From: an uncultured Oxalobacter sp.
Lineage (GTDB): Bacteria; Pseudomonadota; Gammaproteobacteria; Burkholderiales; Burkholderiaceae_D
Direction: 5' to 3'
DNA: 64,000 bases
Assembly: GCA_934401755.1 (NCBI GenBank)
Contig: CAKRSU010000005.1
Coordinates: 1 to 64,000 of the forward strand
Shown here one piece after another: positions 17,141 through 25,566 of this stretch. Within the stretch, counting starts at the first letter, position 1; each line of letters opens with the position of its first letter. A program made the translations under genes and the position numbers. Under the pieces are notes generated by a model. It saw nothing but the letters and a program-made list of their open reading frames with translations, was not told the DNA's origin and ran no database searches.

Positions 17141-17611
17141 TTAGTTAAGTTTTGCTTTGTATTTGTTGTCTGACTTACGCCAAGCTTTAATCAAGACAAT
17201 CTGCCGCTGAATCAAAGCATCAAACGGCAAATACCGATCAATATTGACTGGTAGCGTCTCAATGATGTACTGCAATTCTTGAGAGAGGTTCGAACATTCA
17301 GCGAGTGCATTGTCTTGATGCAATCGACGCGCTTCAAGCTCTCGTAAATTTGTCGGGTACATCTTGTTGGCCCAGTTGATCTCACGCATCAAGTTTCGCA
17401 ATGTGTCTAAGATGTACTCGCGATGCTTTTGCAAAAACCAGATCTCAAAGGCTTTACGACGTTCTTGCTGTCGCTCGGTTTCATGCTCTCGTACTTTATG
17501 CTTATAGCCAAAATCTCTTAACAACAAATCGGTAATACTGCGACGCAGTCGATAGCCGTGTGCAAAAACTTCAAATGGTGATTCTCGTCGTTTATTTTTT
17601 AAAACACTCAT
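17141..17611 (-). CDS. avd: DGR accessory variability determinant (Avd-like)
   Basis: From MSVLKNKRRESPFEVFAHG (17611, with AGAAAGA upstream) the 156-residue basic protein is almost fully helical. Regions such as RRSITDLLLRDFGYKHKV, YILDTLRNLMREINWANKMYP and RYLPFDALIQRQIVLIKAW suit the four-helix bundle of Avd. Avd forms a pentamer that binds the RT and template RNA and is needed for mutagenic homing. The longer open frame reaching 17767 overlaps the VR and is rejected. The gene lies 38 bases after the target stop and 20 bases before the TR. Confidence 0.85.
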   Translation of the reverse strand: MSVLKNKRRESPFEVFAHGYRLRRSITDLLLRDFGYKHKVREHETERQQERRKAFEIWFLQKHREYILDTLRNLMREINWANKMYPTNLRELEARRLHQDNALAECSNLSQELQYIIETLPVNIDRYLPFDALIQRQIVLIKAWRKSDNKYKAKLN

Positions 17612-17649
17612 TCTTTCTCCAATACCGCCCGACGAGCGGGCGGCAGATT

Positions 17650-19749
17650 CTAGATAACACAGAAAGCGGGGCGAACGCCAAGCGAATCTGACGCAGCGGT
17701 GGCGGCCGCGCCGCCAGCACTGCCGACAAGGGCGAAGGCGTTCGCAGAGCAAACATCGCGTAACCAAAAGTCATTGCGTGATTGTAAAAGCCCGTTCATC
17801 GCAAAATACGGATATTGACGGTTATCAGTCGTATAAAGCGTTGGCCAGTTAGTCCCGTTAATCACAGCGCCGTAAATACGACATCCGTAAACATTCATTT
17901 CAGACATTAGAAAAACCGTTGCATCTGTCCAAACGCCACTGGTTGGAATCGCATTGGCCATCGCGTTCTGAAAATATTGCCGGATCGACAGCAAATGGCT
18001 TGAGCCAAAGGCGGCCAGGATTGTCGATTTAGCGCTATTTAAATTAGTTTTGTACATCGCTGAACCAACATAAGCGCCTTCGGTCGTATTGCTGCTGTTC
18101 ATCTGCGCTTGATACAAAGCTTTTTCTGGCACAACAACGATGTGATGTGTTGTGCATTCGGTATCACCGGTATGCAGATAATAGTCAAATGCCGCAATGA
18201 CGTACTTGACGTCGTTTATGACCCAATAATCACCAATGTACAAATCATCAAATGTGCCAGCTCTGATTGCTGCTGACTGCGCTTCTGTGATTGAAGAACC
18301 GAGAGATTTCCCACGGAAAATTGAATTATGCACGCCTGCGCCATTTGCAACCGTTGTCGTCACGATTAAGTTGGTCGCCGCAATGGTGGTTCTGCCGGTG
18401 ATGTCGCCACCGGATTTACTGAGCTTATTGTTTAAATCTGTCGCAATGTTGTCGATATTGACTTCGATGTCAGTTTTAGCCGTTGTTGCAACACAGATGT
18501 AAAACAAAGCTTTGATGGCTTGTTGCTGAACGGTGGTGCTGCGGCCGTAGATAGAAGACGATAAACTAGCATCAATAGAAATTTTGGTTTTTTTATTGTA
18601 ATCTGCTTCAGCAGTATATGCTGCAACACCACCAGATGCATCTATAAGCTCTGATTTCATTGCACCAGATTGCTCCCAAAATATTTTGGCTGCATTTGGT
18701 TTGGCATTAAATGTATCGCCAGCCAGCCAGCCTGTGATGTTCGGCAGCCCCGCATCTAACATATCCCCAACCGCATTCGCATCAGACGTGCCTTGTAAAA
18801 TATCAACAACTTTTGGAATACGCAGCGACACCAAAGCGCCGTTTGAGCCTTTTGTGAGCACAAACTTCCCACATGAACCTTTATTCAGTAAGACTGACTG
18901 AAATTCGGATTCAGTGCAGAATAAATTCGGATACGTCGTCTCAAAACTTGCGACATGAACGATAAACGCATCGTAAATCCCGCCAGCATCTAACACAGAA
19001 CCGTCTAATAAATGCAATCCCGCGTCAGTTAATGGAATTAAAGACGCAACGACTTCACCGATATTTCTTGTCGGTACATATTCCCACGTGACTTTTGTGC
19101 CGTCGGTTTTTAGATACTTATTCGCATTTCCTGCTTGCGTTGGATAAACTGCCTTTGTATTAACTTCTTCTTGTGTCGCATAAGGCACATCATTACTAAA
19201 TTGCGAGAGTTTTGTTGGTTTATTTAATAAATCGGCATAAGAGCCTGACGTTGCAACCTTTGCTAAGCTTTTAATTAAATTATTGATGGAAAGTTGTAAT
19301 GCATTATCCGCATTCGCTCGAGTGGTTGCCTCATTATCAATCGCAGTATTTAAAGCGTTCACATCTGCTAAGGCAACCCAATTTGTCCCGTTTTTATCGG
19401 GATTTGTCGCATTATTAGCGACTAAATTCAAATAGATGTTTTTACCCGTCGCGCTTCTTAAAATTGCGCCCAAAGGATAACCGCCAACCTCATTTGCATA
19501 ATCGGCGTCATACTGATAAAGACCGCCCGACTGCTCATACTGCGCAATCAATGACAAGAGATTTAAAATCCCGTTCATGTCTTTACCGTCAGGTGGTTGC
19601 CCACCTTCTGCAATCGCTGACATCGTAATACTCGGAAAACCCTCTTGCATCGAAGCTAAATTAGAACCTGTTGGTGCATTGGGGATTGTGTTTTTTAAAC
19701 CAGAAGCCGCAAATGGCACGGTAATTTTGGTTTGTTCGCTAATAGCCAT
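17650..19749 (-). CDS. DGR target: tail fibre/adhesin with C-type-lectin-like tip
   Basis: The 699-residue protein has three parts. Residues 1-125 (MAISEQTKITVPFAASGLKN ... DGKDMNGILNLLSLIAQYEQSGG) resemble the N-terminus of the neighbouring collar fibre and probably attach it to the virion. A middle part has helical and beta segments. The C-terminal domain (about 480-699) ends YPYFAMNGLLQSRNDFWLRDVCSAN ... SLGVRPAFCVI, the FWLR ... GVRPA pattern of CLec-fold (formylglycine-enzyme-like, DUF6273-like) DGR targets. The variable residues lie in the ligand-binding face of that fold. Receptor specificity is therefore expected to diversify. Confidence 0.9.
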   Translation of the reverse strand: MAISEQTKITVPFAASGLKNTIPNAPTGSNLASMQEGFPSITMSAIAEGGQPPDGKDMNGILNLLSLIAQYEQSGGLYQYDADYANEVGGYPLGAILRSATGKNIYLNLVANNATNPDKNGTNWVALADVNALNTAIDNEATTRANADNALQLSINNLIKSLAKVATSGSYADLLNKPTKLSQFSNDVPYATQEEVNTKAVYPTQAGNANKYLKTDGTKVTWEYVPTRNIGEVVASLIPLTDAGLHLLDGSVLDAGGIYDAFIVHVASFETTYPNLFCTESEFQSVLLNKGSCGKFVLTKGSNGALVSLRIPKVVDILQGTSDANAVGDMLDAGLPNITGWLAGDTFNAKPNAAKIFWEQSGAMKSELIDASGGVAAYTAEADYNKKTKISIDASLSSSIYGRSTTVQQQAIKALFYICVATTAKTDIEVNIDNIATDLNNKLSKSGGDITGRTTIAATNLIVTTTVANGAGVHNSIFRGKSLGSSITEAQSAAIRAGTFDDLYIGDYWVINDVKYVIAAFDYYLHTGDTECTTHHIVVVPEKALYQAQMNSSNTTEGAYVGSAMYKTNLNSAKSTILAAFGSSHLLSIRQYFQNAMANAIPTSGVWTDATVFLMSEMNVYGCRIYGAVINGTNWPTLYTTDNRQYPYFAMNGLLQSRNDFWLRDVCSANAFALVGSAGGAAATAASDSLGVRPAFCVI
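17662..17751 (-). repeat. DGR variable repeat (VR) at the 3' end of the fibre gene
   Basis: It is colinear with the TR at a fixed offset of 631 bases. Codon changes relative to TR are K to C, then N to A, L, G, A, G, A, A, T, A and D, and D to A near the end, making twelve altered residues in about thirty (667-696). The invariant block coding SLGVRP at the 3' side is where the initiation-of-mutagenic-homing sequence is expected. Homology stops close to the gene's stop codon on one side and at residue 667 on the other. Confidence 0.95.
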
Positions 19750-19780
19750 AATATTCCTTTAATAGTCTTTGAATAGTCTT

Positions 19781-21124
19781 TTAATATTTAATAATCGGAA
19801 GTCCGTAGATATGAATCGGCGCAGTTTCGGTTGAGCCAAACGTATCAATCGATAAATCAATCGTTGCACTTTTCATCAAAATGCCTGTTAAAGCCGTCAA
19901 GCAAGTTGCAGTATGAATGTGACTGCCGTTGCTCGACGTTTCACCTGTCCACGAGCGAGATGCATCAAAGTTAAAGCCAACACCGCCATGCTTACCGTCA
20001 GAACCTTGATCGCCGTTACTAATGCCAGTAAATGCGCCCGACGCTCGAATCCACGCAGAATCCCCTAAGTTTCTAGCTGCGAAAGAACCTGTAATGTTTT
20101 GAGAGCCGCGAGTATGTGTATGACCGCCCGCATAAGACATATTAACAGTATGCGAATGCCCGTTATCAATCAATTCATGCGTATGCGCTTGCTGCGTAAC
20201 GGCGTGCGTATGCGAGCGAATCGAATCTTGAACAATCCGACCGACATCAGCGATATTACCGAAGCGAACAAACTTGCCGACATAATTCGGCAATCCAAAT
20301 GTGGTTGAGCCGTCACCTGCCCCGTACGTTTCACCATAAACCGCGAATAAATCCGCATATAACGTACGAGATACCGCTTGACCGTTGGCGAGCAAATACC
20401 CTTCTGGAATTGATGTGCCTGGATAAGAAAGAATCGAGCCTGTCGGAACAAGTGACGATTGCGAAGCAGTGACACTTAAAATATTCGTACCGTCGCAAAC
20501 AATCTGCGTAATACCTGCTTTTAACTTAACGCCAGAGCCGTTTGCCGTTTTACACGTGACCGAATAATTGCCTGTGCAGTTATTTAAAACACACCAAGTT
20601 TGCAAAAATGTCGGAAAGAACAAAGTGACATTATTTGTGAGTGCGCCACTTAAAATCACAACAGGATGCGCTGCTTGCGCAGGTGTTAACGTGCGATTTG
20701 CATTCGTTAAGGTTAGTCGTAATGCGCCCGTATTTAGAGGAACCCAGTTATTACCATCAATTTCAGGGTTGGAGGTATTTTCATTAACTGTTGATACCCA
20801 AAATCCTGTTTTGTCGTCTTGTAGTACTAAAGCGCCTCGATTATAACCACCAATCGCATCAGCAAAGTCAGCATCAAATGGATACGTCATGCCTGCCTGG
20901 TGATACTGCAGCATCGACGTAATATCCGCCAAAATCCCATTCATGTCTTTACCGAATGGCGGCAATCCACCTGACGCCTTAGGTGTCATTGTGACTTGTG
21001 GAAAACCAGTTCTGTAAGTCGCTTTATTGTTTTCATCACTCGCTGTGCGGTCAACATTAATCGTATTTTTGTTGCCGTCAGCCGCCCAAGTAACTGTAAT
21101 TCGTGTTGGTTGCTGCATAATCAA
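19781..21124 (-). CDS. Tail fibre with collar-type domain
   Basis: The 447-residue protein starts with a domain related to the DGR target (ITVTWAADGNKNTINVDRTASDENN ... FGKDMNGILADITSMLQYHQAGMTYPFDADFADAIGGY). It then has a phage tail collar region (PTGSILSYPGTSIPEGYLLANGQAVSRTLYADLFAVYGETYG) and a His-rich segment (HTHAVTQQAHTHEL, GHSHTVN, GGHTHTRGS) of the kind that binds metal ions in fibre needles. It has no variable repeat. The N-terminal similarity suggests that the two fibres share one attachment site. The stop of the upstream DUF2612-like gene overlaps its start. Confidence 0.85.
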   Translation of the reverse strand: MIMQQPTRITVTWAADGNKNTINVDRTASDENNKATYRTGFPQVTMTPKASGGLPPFGKDMNGILADITSMLQYHQAGMTYPFDADFADAIGGYNRGALVLQDDKTGFWVSTVNENTSNPEIDGNNWVPLNTGALRLTLTNANRTLTPAQAAHPVVILSGALTNNVTLFFPTFLQTWCVLNNCTGNYSVTCKTANGSGVKLKAGITQIVCDGTNILSVTASQSSLVPTGSILSYPGTSIPEGYLLANGQAVSRTLYADLFAVYGETYGAGDGSTTFGLPNYVGKFVRFGNIADVGRIVQDSIRSHTHAVTQQAHTHELIDNGHSHTVNMSYAGGHTHTRGSQNITGSFAARNLGDSAWIRASGAFTGISNGDQGSDGKHGGVGFNFDASRSWTGETSSNGSHIHTATCLTALTGILMKSATIDLSIDTFGSTETAPIHIYGLPIIKY

Positions 21125-21756
21125 TCCTTTATTTCTTCAGCTTGACCCGTATAGAATGGTTTTGTATTAAATGGCTGGAATCCAGAGCCATCGAAACCGA
21201 AGTGGTTATCTGCATTCAAATATTGAAATTCGACTTTGACGCCGCCTGGATGCGGAATCGCATCTGACTCAATAACCGCTCTTTCATAACTCGATACCGT
21301 AAATTCAAAAACAATACGAATCGTCATATTGCCTAAATCCACTAAATAAACTCGCCCTTTGTCTTTAAAGATATTGGAGAGAATATTGTTAATATTCGGT
21401 ATCGTTGTCTGCGAGATATTCGCAAACGCTTTCATCAAAATGAGCAATCGATACGATTCGTCGTCTAAGCGGAAGTTCTTGGTTGCGCCCTTGACGTCAA
21501 AGAAAGTGCCGTCATTAAATGGAAACCAATCGCCGTTTGCATCACCTTCTTGAAAGCCGAAATTGTCTGCTGCTTGTTCAATCTTCAAAAAACGAGAACG
21601 AGCGACAATCTCACCCCAAATATCCAAACCAATGCCAACGGCAGTTTTGGGGTTATAAATTTTTTCGTAGAAAAGCTGCGTAATCGCTTCACTATTAAAA
21701 TAAGCTTCGATGTTTTCAATCAGCTTTGTAATGACTGGACCACTATATTGTTTCAT
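21121..21756 (-). CDS. Baseplate/tail protein of the DUF2612 type
   Basis: The 211-residue protein (MKQYSGPVITKLIENIEAYFNSEAITQLFYEKIYNPKTAVGIGLDIWGEIVARSR) resembles DUF2612 proteins, which link the baseplate wedge to fibres in myovirus-like prophages, comparable in position to P2 gpI. It overlaps both neighbours by four bases, supporting a single translationally coupled late operon. Confidence 0.75.
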   Translation of the reverse strand: MKQYSGPVITKLIENIEAYFNSEAITQLFYEKIYNPKTAVGIGLDIWGEIVARSRFLKIEQAADNFGFQEGDANGDWFPFNDGTFFDVKGATKNFRLDDESYRLLILMKAFANISQTTIPNINNILSNIFKDKGRVYLVDLGNMTIRIVFEFTVSSYERAVIESDAIPHPGGVKVEFQYLNADNHFGFDGSGFQPFNTKPFYTGQAEEIKD

Positions 21757-22988
21757 ACAGGCGCTCCAACTAAATTAACCACAATCTGGTCGGTACTAAT
21801 CACAGGCGCTTCATCAATGCCCATCGTGACCGATGTGTCGGTTGTTGTTTTGCTTTTGCCGATATAAACCGACAAAATATTCATGTAGTCGGACAAAGAC
21901 GCAATCTGTTCGTAGAAATTCGCTGAATAGACCGTTCCGCCGATACGAGCACGACCAGAGCCTACTTGACCTGAAAACACCGCAATCACAGCAGATTTCA
22001 CGTTATCCACAATTTCAGCAGGTAAATTGTCGTTATAGTCGATATTAACCACGACATAGATTGGAACAGACGTTGGTCGATTAAACGTCATTGTGTATTC
22101 AGGATACGGATAGTTATAAGAGGTCGTATCTTGCACTTTGACGCTCGTATTGCCGTTCATGTTTGAACCTGCATTTTTCGAGAGAAACAGCTGATTAGCG
22201 ATTGCTTCATCCGTTCCTCCAACCACCGCAACATAAACCGAATGCGGTAAAAGCGAATAATTCGTAACCCCTAACGTAATTGGCTCACTCGTATTATTTT
22301 CTCGAACGCAAACGTCAGTGACACCTTCTAAAGAAGCGATTGAACCTTGCAATGCAGCAACCGAACCCTGCGCATTCTTCGAAACCGAATCATAGCGACG
22401 CGCTTCAAATTCTCTGTCAGTCTCTTCATTCTCACCAATCACGCCAGCGGCGAGGTTTGTAATAGCGTCCCAACCTGGAATGATTGTTTTAATGGTGGTT
22501 AATGTTCCCGCTGCACAGTCAATTGCACCGAGTGTTTGACAAGCAAATTGCACATCAACCGTACCGCTCGCACCGAATGTTGCATCAGCCAATGATGCAT
22601 AGATATAACCGTTATCGTCCTGCGCTAAAGAGCCAGCTGGCAATGTAAAACCATTCACCCCAGTACATTGACAAGTCACAACCGTTGCAGTTGCTTGACG
22701 TCGTTGAATAAAATAAATTTCAGCGAGCGCGTCTAAAAACCGCCCTCTAGCAGATGATGGCGAGAACATACTAATCAAATACGCAATTGCTGCATTTTTT
22801 CGAGCAATATTGTGCGTAATTTTGGCTGACAGTAAACCCTGCGGCGTTCCGACATTCTTGATATTTAAATTGCCACCAAAGGCATCATTAAAATCTTTTA
22901 AAACGCCCGTTAGAACCGCATATGTTTCTGGTACTTCAACGCCATTTTGGTTAATCGTAATATCTGGCACATTGGTTGTTAATCCCAT
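21753..22988 (-). CDS. Baseplate J-like wedge protein
   Basis: At 411 residues it shows the baseplate-J pattern: MGLTTNVPDITINQNGVEVPETYAVLTGVLKDFNDAFGG at the start, SARGRFLDALAEIYFIQRRQAT near 80, a beta-rich middle, and ENEETDREFEARRYDSVSKNAQGSVAALQGSIASLEGVTDVCVREN near 200. The last is the most conserved segment of the family. It forms the wedge of the contractile baseplate with the gp25-like protein encoded next to it. Confidence 0.88.
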   Translation of the reverse strand: MGLTTNVPDITINQNGVEVPETYAVLTGVLKDFNDAFGGNLNIKNVGTPQGLLSAKITHNIARKNAAIAYLISMFSPSSARGRFLDALAEIYFIQRRQATATVVTCQCTGVNGFTLPAGSLAQDDNGYIYASLADATFGASGTVDVQFACQTLGAIDCAAGTLTTIKTIIPGWDAITNLAAGVIGENEETDREFEARRYDSVSKNAQGSVAALQGSIASLEGVTDVCVRENNTSEPITLGVTNYSLLPHSVYVAVVGGTDEAIANQLFLSKNAGSNMNGNTSVKVQDTTSYNYPYPEYTMTFNRPTSVPIYVVVNIDYNDNLPAEIVDNVKSAVIAVFSGQVGSGRARIGGTVYSANFYEQIASLSDYMNILSVYIGKSKTTTDTSVTMGIDEAPVISTDQIVVNLVGAPV

Positions 22989-22996
22989 TTATCACC

Positions 22997-23347
22997 TCAA
23001 ATCGCTAAACTAAAATTACTGCCGTTTTCAAGCGTGATATGAATTTCACCGCCTAAATCACGACCTTTAAATTGCAGAATCGGCTCGGCACTAAAGACAT
23101 CAGGAACGTTTTCAGCCGCTTTTTTGTACCAGCTAATGAGCTTTGCGGGCGGGGGCAATTCACCAAGAATCGATGTCTCATACGGAATACCTGCCGTTTC
23201 ATCAAACAAAGCTTCCCCTTTCCATAATCGACATTCGCTCGCTACATCTTGTGCGGTAGCGTATGGCTCTGACGCTTGTGCAATGTTGCCGTATGAATCG
23301 ACGGTTAAATCCCATGCATCGGGGTCTAAATACATCGTGTCTGGCAT
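22997..23347 (-). CDS. Baseplate wedge protein, gpW/gp25-like
   Basis: The 116-residue protein (DAWDLTVDSYGNIAQASEPYATAQDVASECRLWKGEALFDETAGIPYE) matches the gp25/lysozyme-like wedge family in length and in the EALFDETAGIPY motif typical of DUF2634/gp25 relatives. It sits directly before the baseplate J gene, the conserved order. The spike and plug genes that would normally be next lie beyond a 3.2-kb accessory insertion. Confidence 0.8.
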   Translation of the reverse strand: MPDTMYLDPDAWDLTVDSYGNIAQASEPYATAQDVASECRLWKGEALFDETAGIPYETSILGELPPPAKLISWYKKAAENVPDVFSAEPILQFKGRDLGGEIHITLENGSNFSLAI

Positions 23348-23368
23348 GGTTTTCTCCTTAAATCACTT

Positions 23369-23548
23369 CTATCGTTCAATCAACGCAATAAGAACGGGGC
23401 AAATTGCAAACAAGGATGCAACCGAAGAAAGTGCGATTAATGCAACACAAGCAAACCGTCTTGCTTTTGAATGCTCCTCAATGGTTTTTAACACTTTGCT
23501 TACTCCTTTAAATCCTTTAAAATTGAATTTGAAATGAATTACTCTCAT
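23369..23548 (-). CDS. Small membrane protein, FNFKG family member 1
   Basis: A 59-residue open frame begins MRVIHFKFNFKGFKGVSKVL and has a basic patch (SKARR) before a hydrophobic C-terminal helix (about 33-57, ACVALIALSSVASLFAICPVLIAL). AAAGGAG-type sequences occur upstream. It shares its N-terminal motif and layout with three other small phage genes here (23635, 44399 and 44630). Function unknown; superinfection exclusion or membrane modulation are guesses based on size and accessory location. Confidence 0.6.
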   Translation of the reverse strand: MRVIHFKFNFKGFKGVSKVLKTIEEHSKARRFACVALIALSSVASLFAICPVLIALIER

Positions 23549-23584
23549 TTCATGAATTCCTTTTCGATGATTTGTGGAAACTAA

Positions 23585-23613
23585 AAAGCCACCGAGTGCC
23601 CAGCTCAGTGGCT
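23585..23613 (-). terminator. Terminator after small membrane gene 2
   Basis: The stem GCCACTGAG / CTCGGTGGC is followed by TTTTTAG on the minus strand, directly after the stop at 23635. Confidence 0.8.
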
Positions 23614-23634
23614 TTTGCTTTTTTGTGAATAGTT

Positions 23635-23793
23635 TTAAGCAGAGAAAGCGACTACTATCTCTGGCAATCGATATATCGTCATAAGTAAAGCAGCAGATGT
23701 CAGAGCAACATAAAAAGCGCGTCTTGCATATTTATTTCGTCCGATTACTTCAAACATTTTTGATAATCCGTTAAAATTGAAAGAAAAATTCAT
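23635..23793 (-). CDS. Small membrane protein, FNFKG family member 2
   Basis: The 52-residue product MNFSFNFNGLSKMFEVIGRN ... KYARRAFYVALTSAALLMTI has the family's amphipathic FNF-x-GLSKMFEVI start, a basic ARR turn and one hydrophobic helix. GAAAGGAGAG lies just before the ATG. Separate terminators lie on both sides, so it looks like an independent transcription unit. Confidence 0.6.
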   Translation of the reverse strand: MNFSFNFNGLSKMFEVIGRNKYARRAFYVALTSAALLMTIYRLPEIVVAFSA

Positions 23794-23828
23794 TTCTCTC
23801 CTTTCATATATCCTAATGATCTGAGAAA

Positions 23829-23862
23829 TAAAAAAGACGTCAGTTGCAGCTGGCGTCTTTTG
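23829..23862 (-). terminator. Terminator after the 176-residue membrane protein gene
   Basis: The stem AAAGACGCCAG / CTGACGTCTTT is followed by TTTAT on the minus strand, 19 bases after the preceding stop. Confidence 0.78.
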
Positions 23863-23880
23863 CTTTTATGGCTTTGTTTT

Positions 23881-24411
23881 TTATTTATCTAACATCAAAG
23901 AGCACGTGAACATCGCTCGTTGTTTGCCTTTCCAAATATCCTCAGGTTTGTCATGCCTAAAAAGTTTCCACCCAAATTTATATTTAAACCCAATACCGAA
24001 TAGCTTGAATTTATTTCTTCGACAGAAATAACCATTCTTTTGCATGATGTCTGTTATTTCATGCTCGTTGAAATACCATCGAAACGGTATTTGCACCCAA
24101 CAACCTAGGACATAATGCTGAAACCCATAGAGCGGATTACGGTAAATCCAGCGAACCCGTGACCAGTAAACCTGCCACTTGGAATTCGGGTCAATCGTCC
24201 AATAATGATTGTTTCGATGCCCTGCATCTAAGTCGGTATCATGCGTCATGCACAAATAAAAAATCCCAGGTAAAACTGGGACTTTTTTGCCATCGCTATA
24301 TTGCGTCTCTCGATAGACTGTAAATAACGGAAGAACAGGACAGATAAGCCAAGTCACTATTGTTAAAACAATCGAAATGGGCGCATAGATTAAAGCTTGA
24401 AGTTTTCTCAT
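23881..24411 (-). CDS. Phage membrane protein of unknown function
   Basis: The 176-residue protein has one or two N-terminal hydrophobic segments (residues 5-32, LIYAPISIVLTIVTWLICPVLPLF). Its aromatic, basic soluble part has many Trp/Tyr and conserved-looking TDLDAGH and WRFRYNPLYGFQHYVLG-like elements. Proteins of this kind occur in phage tail/lysis accessory regions (I recall a DUF7338-type family, not verifiable here). It lies in the accessory island between the restriction gene and the small membrane proteins. Confidence 0.55.
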   Translation of the reverse strand: MRKLQALIYAPISIVLTIVTWLICPVLPLFTVYRETQYSDGKKVPVLPGIFYLCMTHDTDLDAGHRNNHYWTIDPNSKWQVYWSRVRWIYRNPLYGFQHYVLGCWVQIPFRWYFNEHEITDIMQKNGYFCRRNKFKLFGIGFKYKFGWKLFRHDKPEDIWKGKQRAMFTCSLMLDK

Positions 24412-24440
24412 AACGATAAAAAATTAAAAGCAGTTAATAA

Positions 24441-24472
24441 AAGAAAACCCCTCTAAATTGAGGGGCTCATTA
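24441..24472 (-). terminator. Terminator after the restriction-modification pair
   Basis: The stem GAGCCCCTCAA / TTGAGGGG-type arms (CCCCTCTAAATTGAGGGG on the plus strand) is followed by TTTTCTTTT on the minus strand, downstream of the endonuclease stop at 24493. Confidence 0.75.
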
Positions 24473-24492
24473 AGTTTTTAAGTAGAAACAAT

Positions 24493-25566
24493 CTAGATAA
24501 AACGCACTTGAAGATTGAGATTTAAATACGTTTTTCCGTCTTTCTTGTATAAATACGCATAATCATGTCGGGTGGTTGATGAGCGCTCGAAAATCGTATG
24601 ATTTAACAAATAGGATTCAAAAAACGTTCGGTTATAGATGTGATACGCTAAAACATCACCTGATTTTGAAACAACGATATAGCCGCCATTGGCTTCTTCA
24701 TCACCACTCCAAAGGGTTGCCGGCATCATGCCTAATGCGCTGGCACACAAAAACTTTTTAAACTTATACGCATAAAAATCTTTTCTTGGAAAAGAAAGCG
24801 GATTTTTCTCGCCAACCTTTTCAAGAACTAATTCGCAATTACGAATACCCGTTAAATAATGTGCCTTTAAAACTTCTGCAATAATTTCAGGCATTCGACT
24901 GTCTATTAGCATCAAATTTTCTTGAAAGGTTTTATTACTTATAGCTACAAAAACAATATCATTGCAATGCTTTTCGATATAAGACAATCGATCAAAAATC
25001 TTTGTTTTGCCGTCAATTTTGTTAACATTATCAATATCCGAATCAGTTAAACCTGCTACCTCATAAACAAAATTGGTTGCTTTTGATGCGTTAATGAGTG
25101 TCGGCGCATTTCCAAGTTCTGACTTAATGCTAAATCCAATCTCTGGTTCATATCCAGTCTGAATATCATGCACTTGAACGGCAATATCTGACTTGCGATC
25201 GTTTGTCATTTTGAGCTTAAAGCGTTTGACGGAATTTAGAAACTTTTCCGTTTCTTCGATAGCAAAAGAGCGCCCTTTAGACTGAACAATAATGTGATAC
25301 AAGCGCTCTGCTTCTTCTCGAAAGGCGCTTGAATCAAGCTCTTTCACCTTTTGGTTGTTAAAAAAGATAGCAATCTTTCTCGCTTCTTGATTAACACGAT
25401 ACTCATATCGATGATTGTCAACCGCCTCGCCAATCACTTTAAGAATCGGAAAATACATCGCTTCAATACGTTTAAGATTTTCATCGCCCGCATAAATTCG
25501 ACCGTCAGCCAAAAGTTTCAGAAAAACATAAGGCTCGCTCCATTCTCCTTTATTGCCCAACAACAT
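24493..25566 (-). CDS. HpaII-like type II restriction endonuclease
   Basis: The 357-residue protein begins MLLGNKGEWSEPYVFLKLLADGRIYAGDENL. Its size and start match the HpaII endonuclease family as I recall it. A PD-(D/E)xK-like region lies around DRKSDIAVQVHDIQTGYEPEIGFSIKSELG (residues 124-153), with IGFSIKS as the ExK-type strand. HpaII cuts CCGG. It overlaps the methyltransferase gene by 17 bases, so it is cotranslated and toxicity is matched to protection. Specificity CCGG is inferred from family resemblance only. Confidence 0.8.
   Translation of the reverse strand: MLLGNKGEWSEPYVFLKLLADGRIYAGDENLKRIEAMYFPILKVIGEAVDNHRYEYRVNQEARKIAIFFNNQKVKELDSSAFREEAERLYHIIVQSKGRSFAIEETEKFLNSVKRFKLKMTNDRKSDIAVQVHDIQTGYEPEIGFSIKSELGNAPTLINASKATNFVYEVAGLTDSDIDNVNKIDGKTKIFDRLSYIEKHCNDIVFVAISNKTFQENLMLIDSRMPEIIAEVLKAHYLTGIRNCELVLEKVGEKNPLSFPRKDFYAYKFKKFLCASALGMMPATLWSGDEEANGGYIVVSKSGDVLAYHIYNRTFFESYLLNHTIFERSSTTRHDYAYLYKKDGKTYLNLNLQVRFI

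Noticed and set aside
17612..17767. Longer open frame upstream of avd (to 17767)
   Set aside because: It runs through the VR in another frame. The ATG at 17611 has a ribosome site and gives the right Avd length.
19781..20200. Second DGR variable repeat in the collar fibre
   Set aside because: The 3' end of this gene has no similarity to the TR and no GVRP motif.
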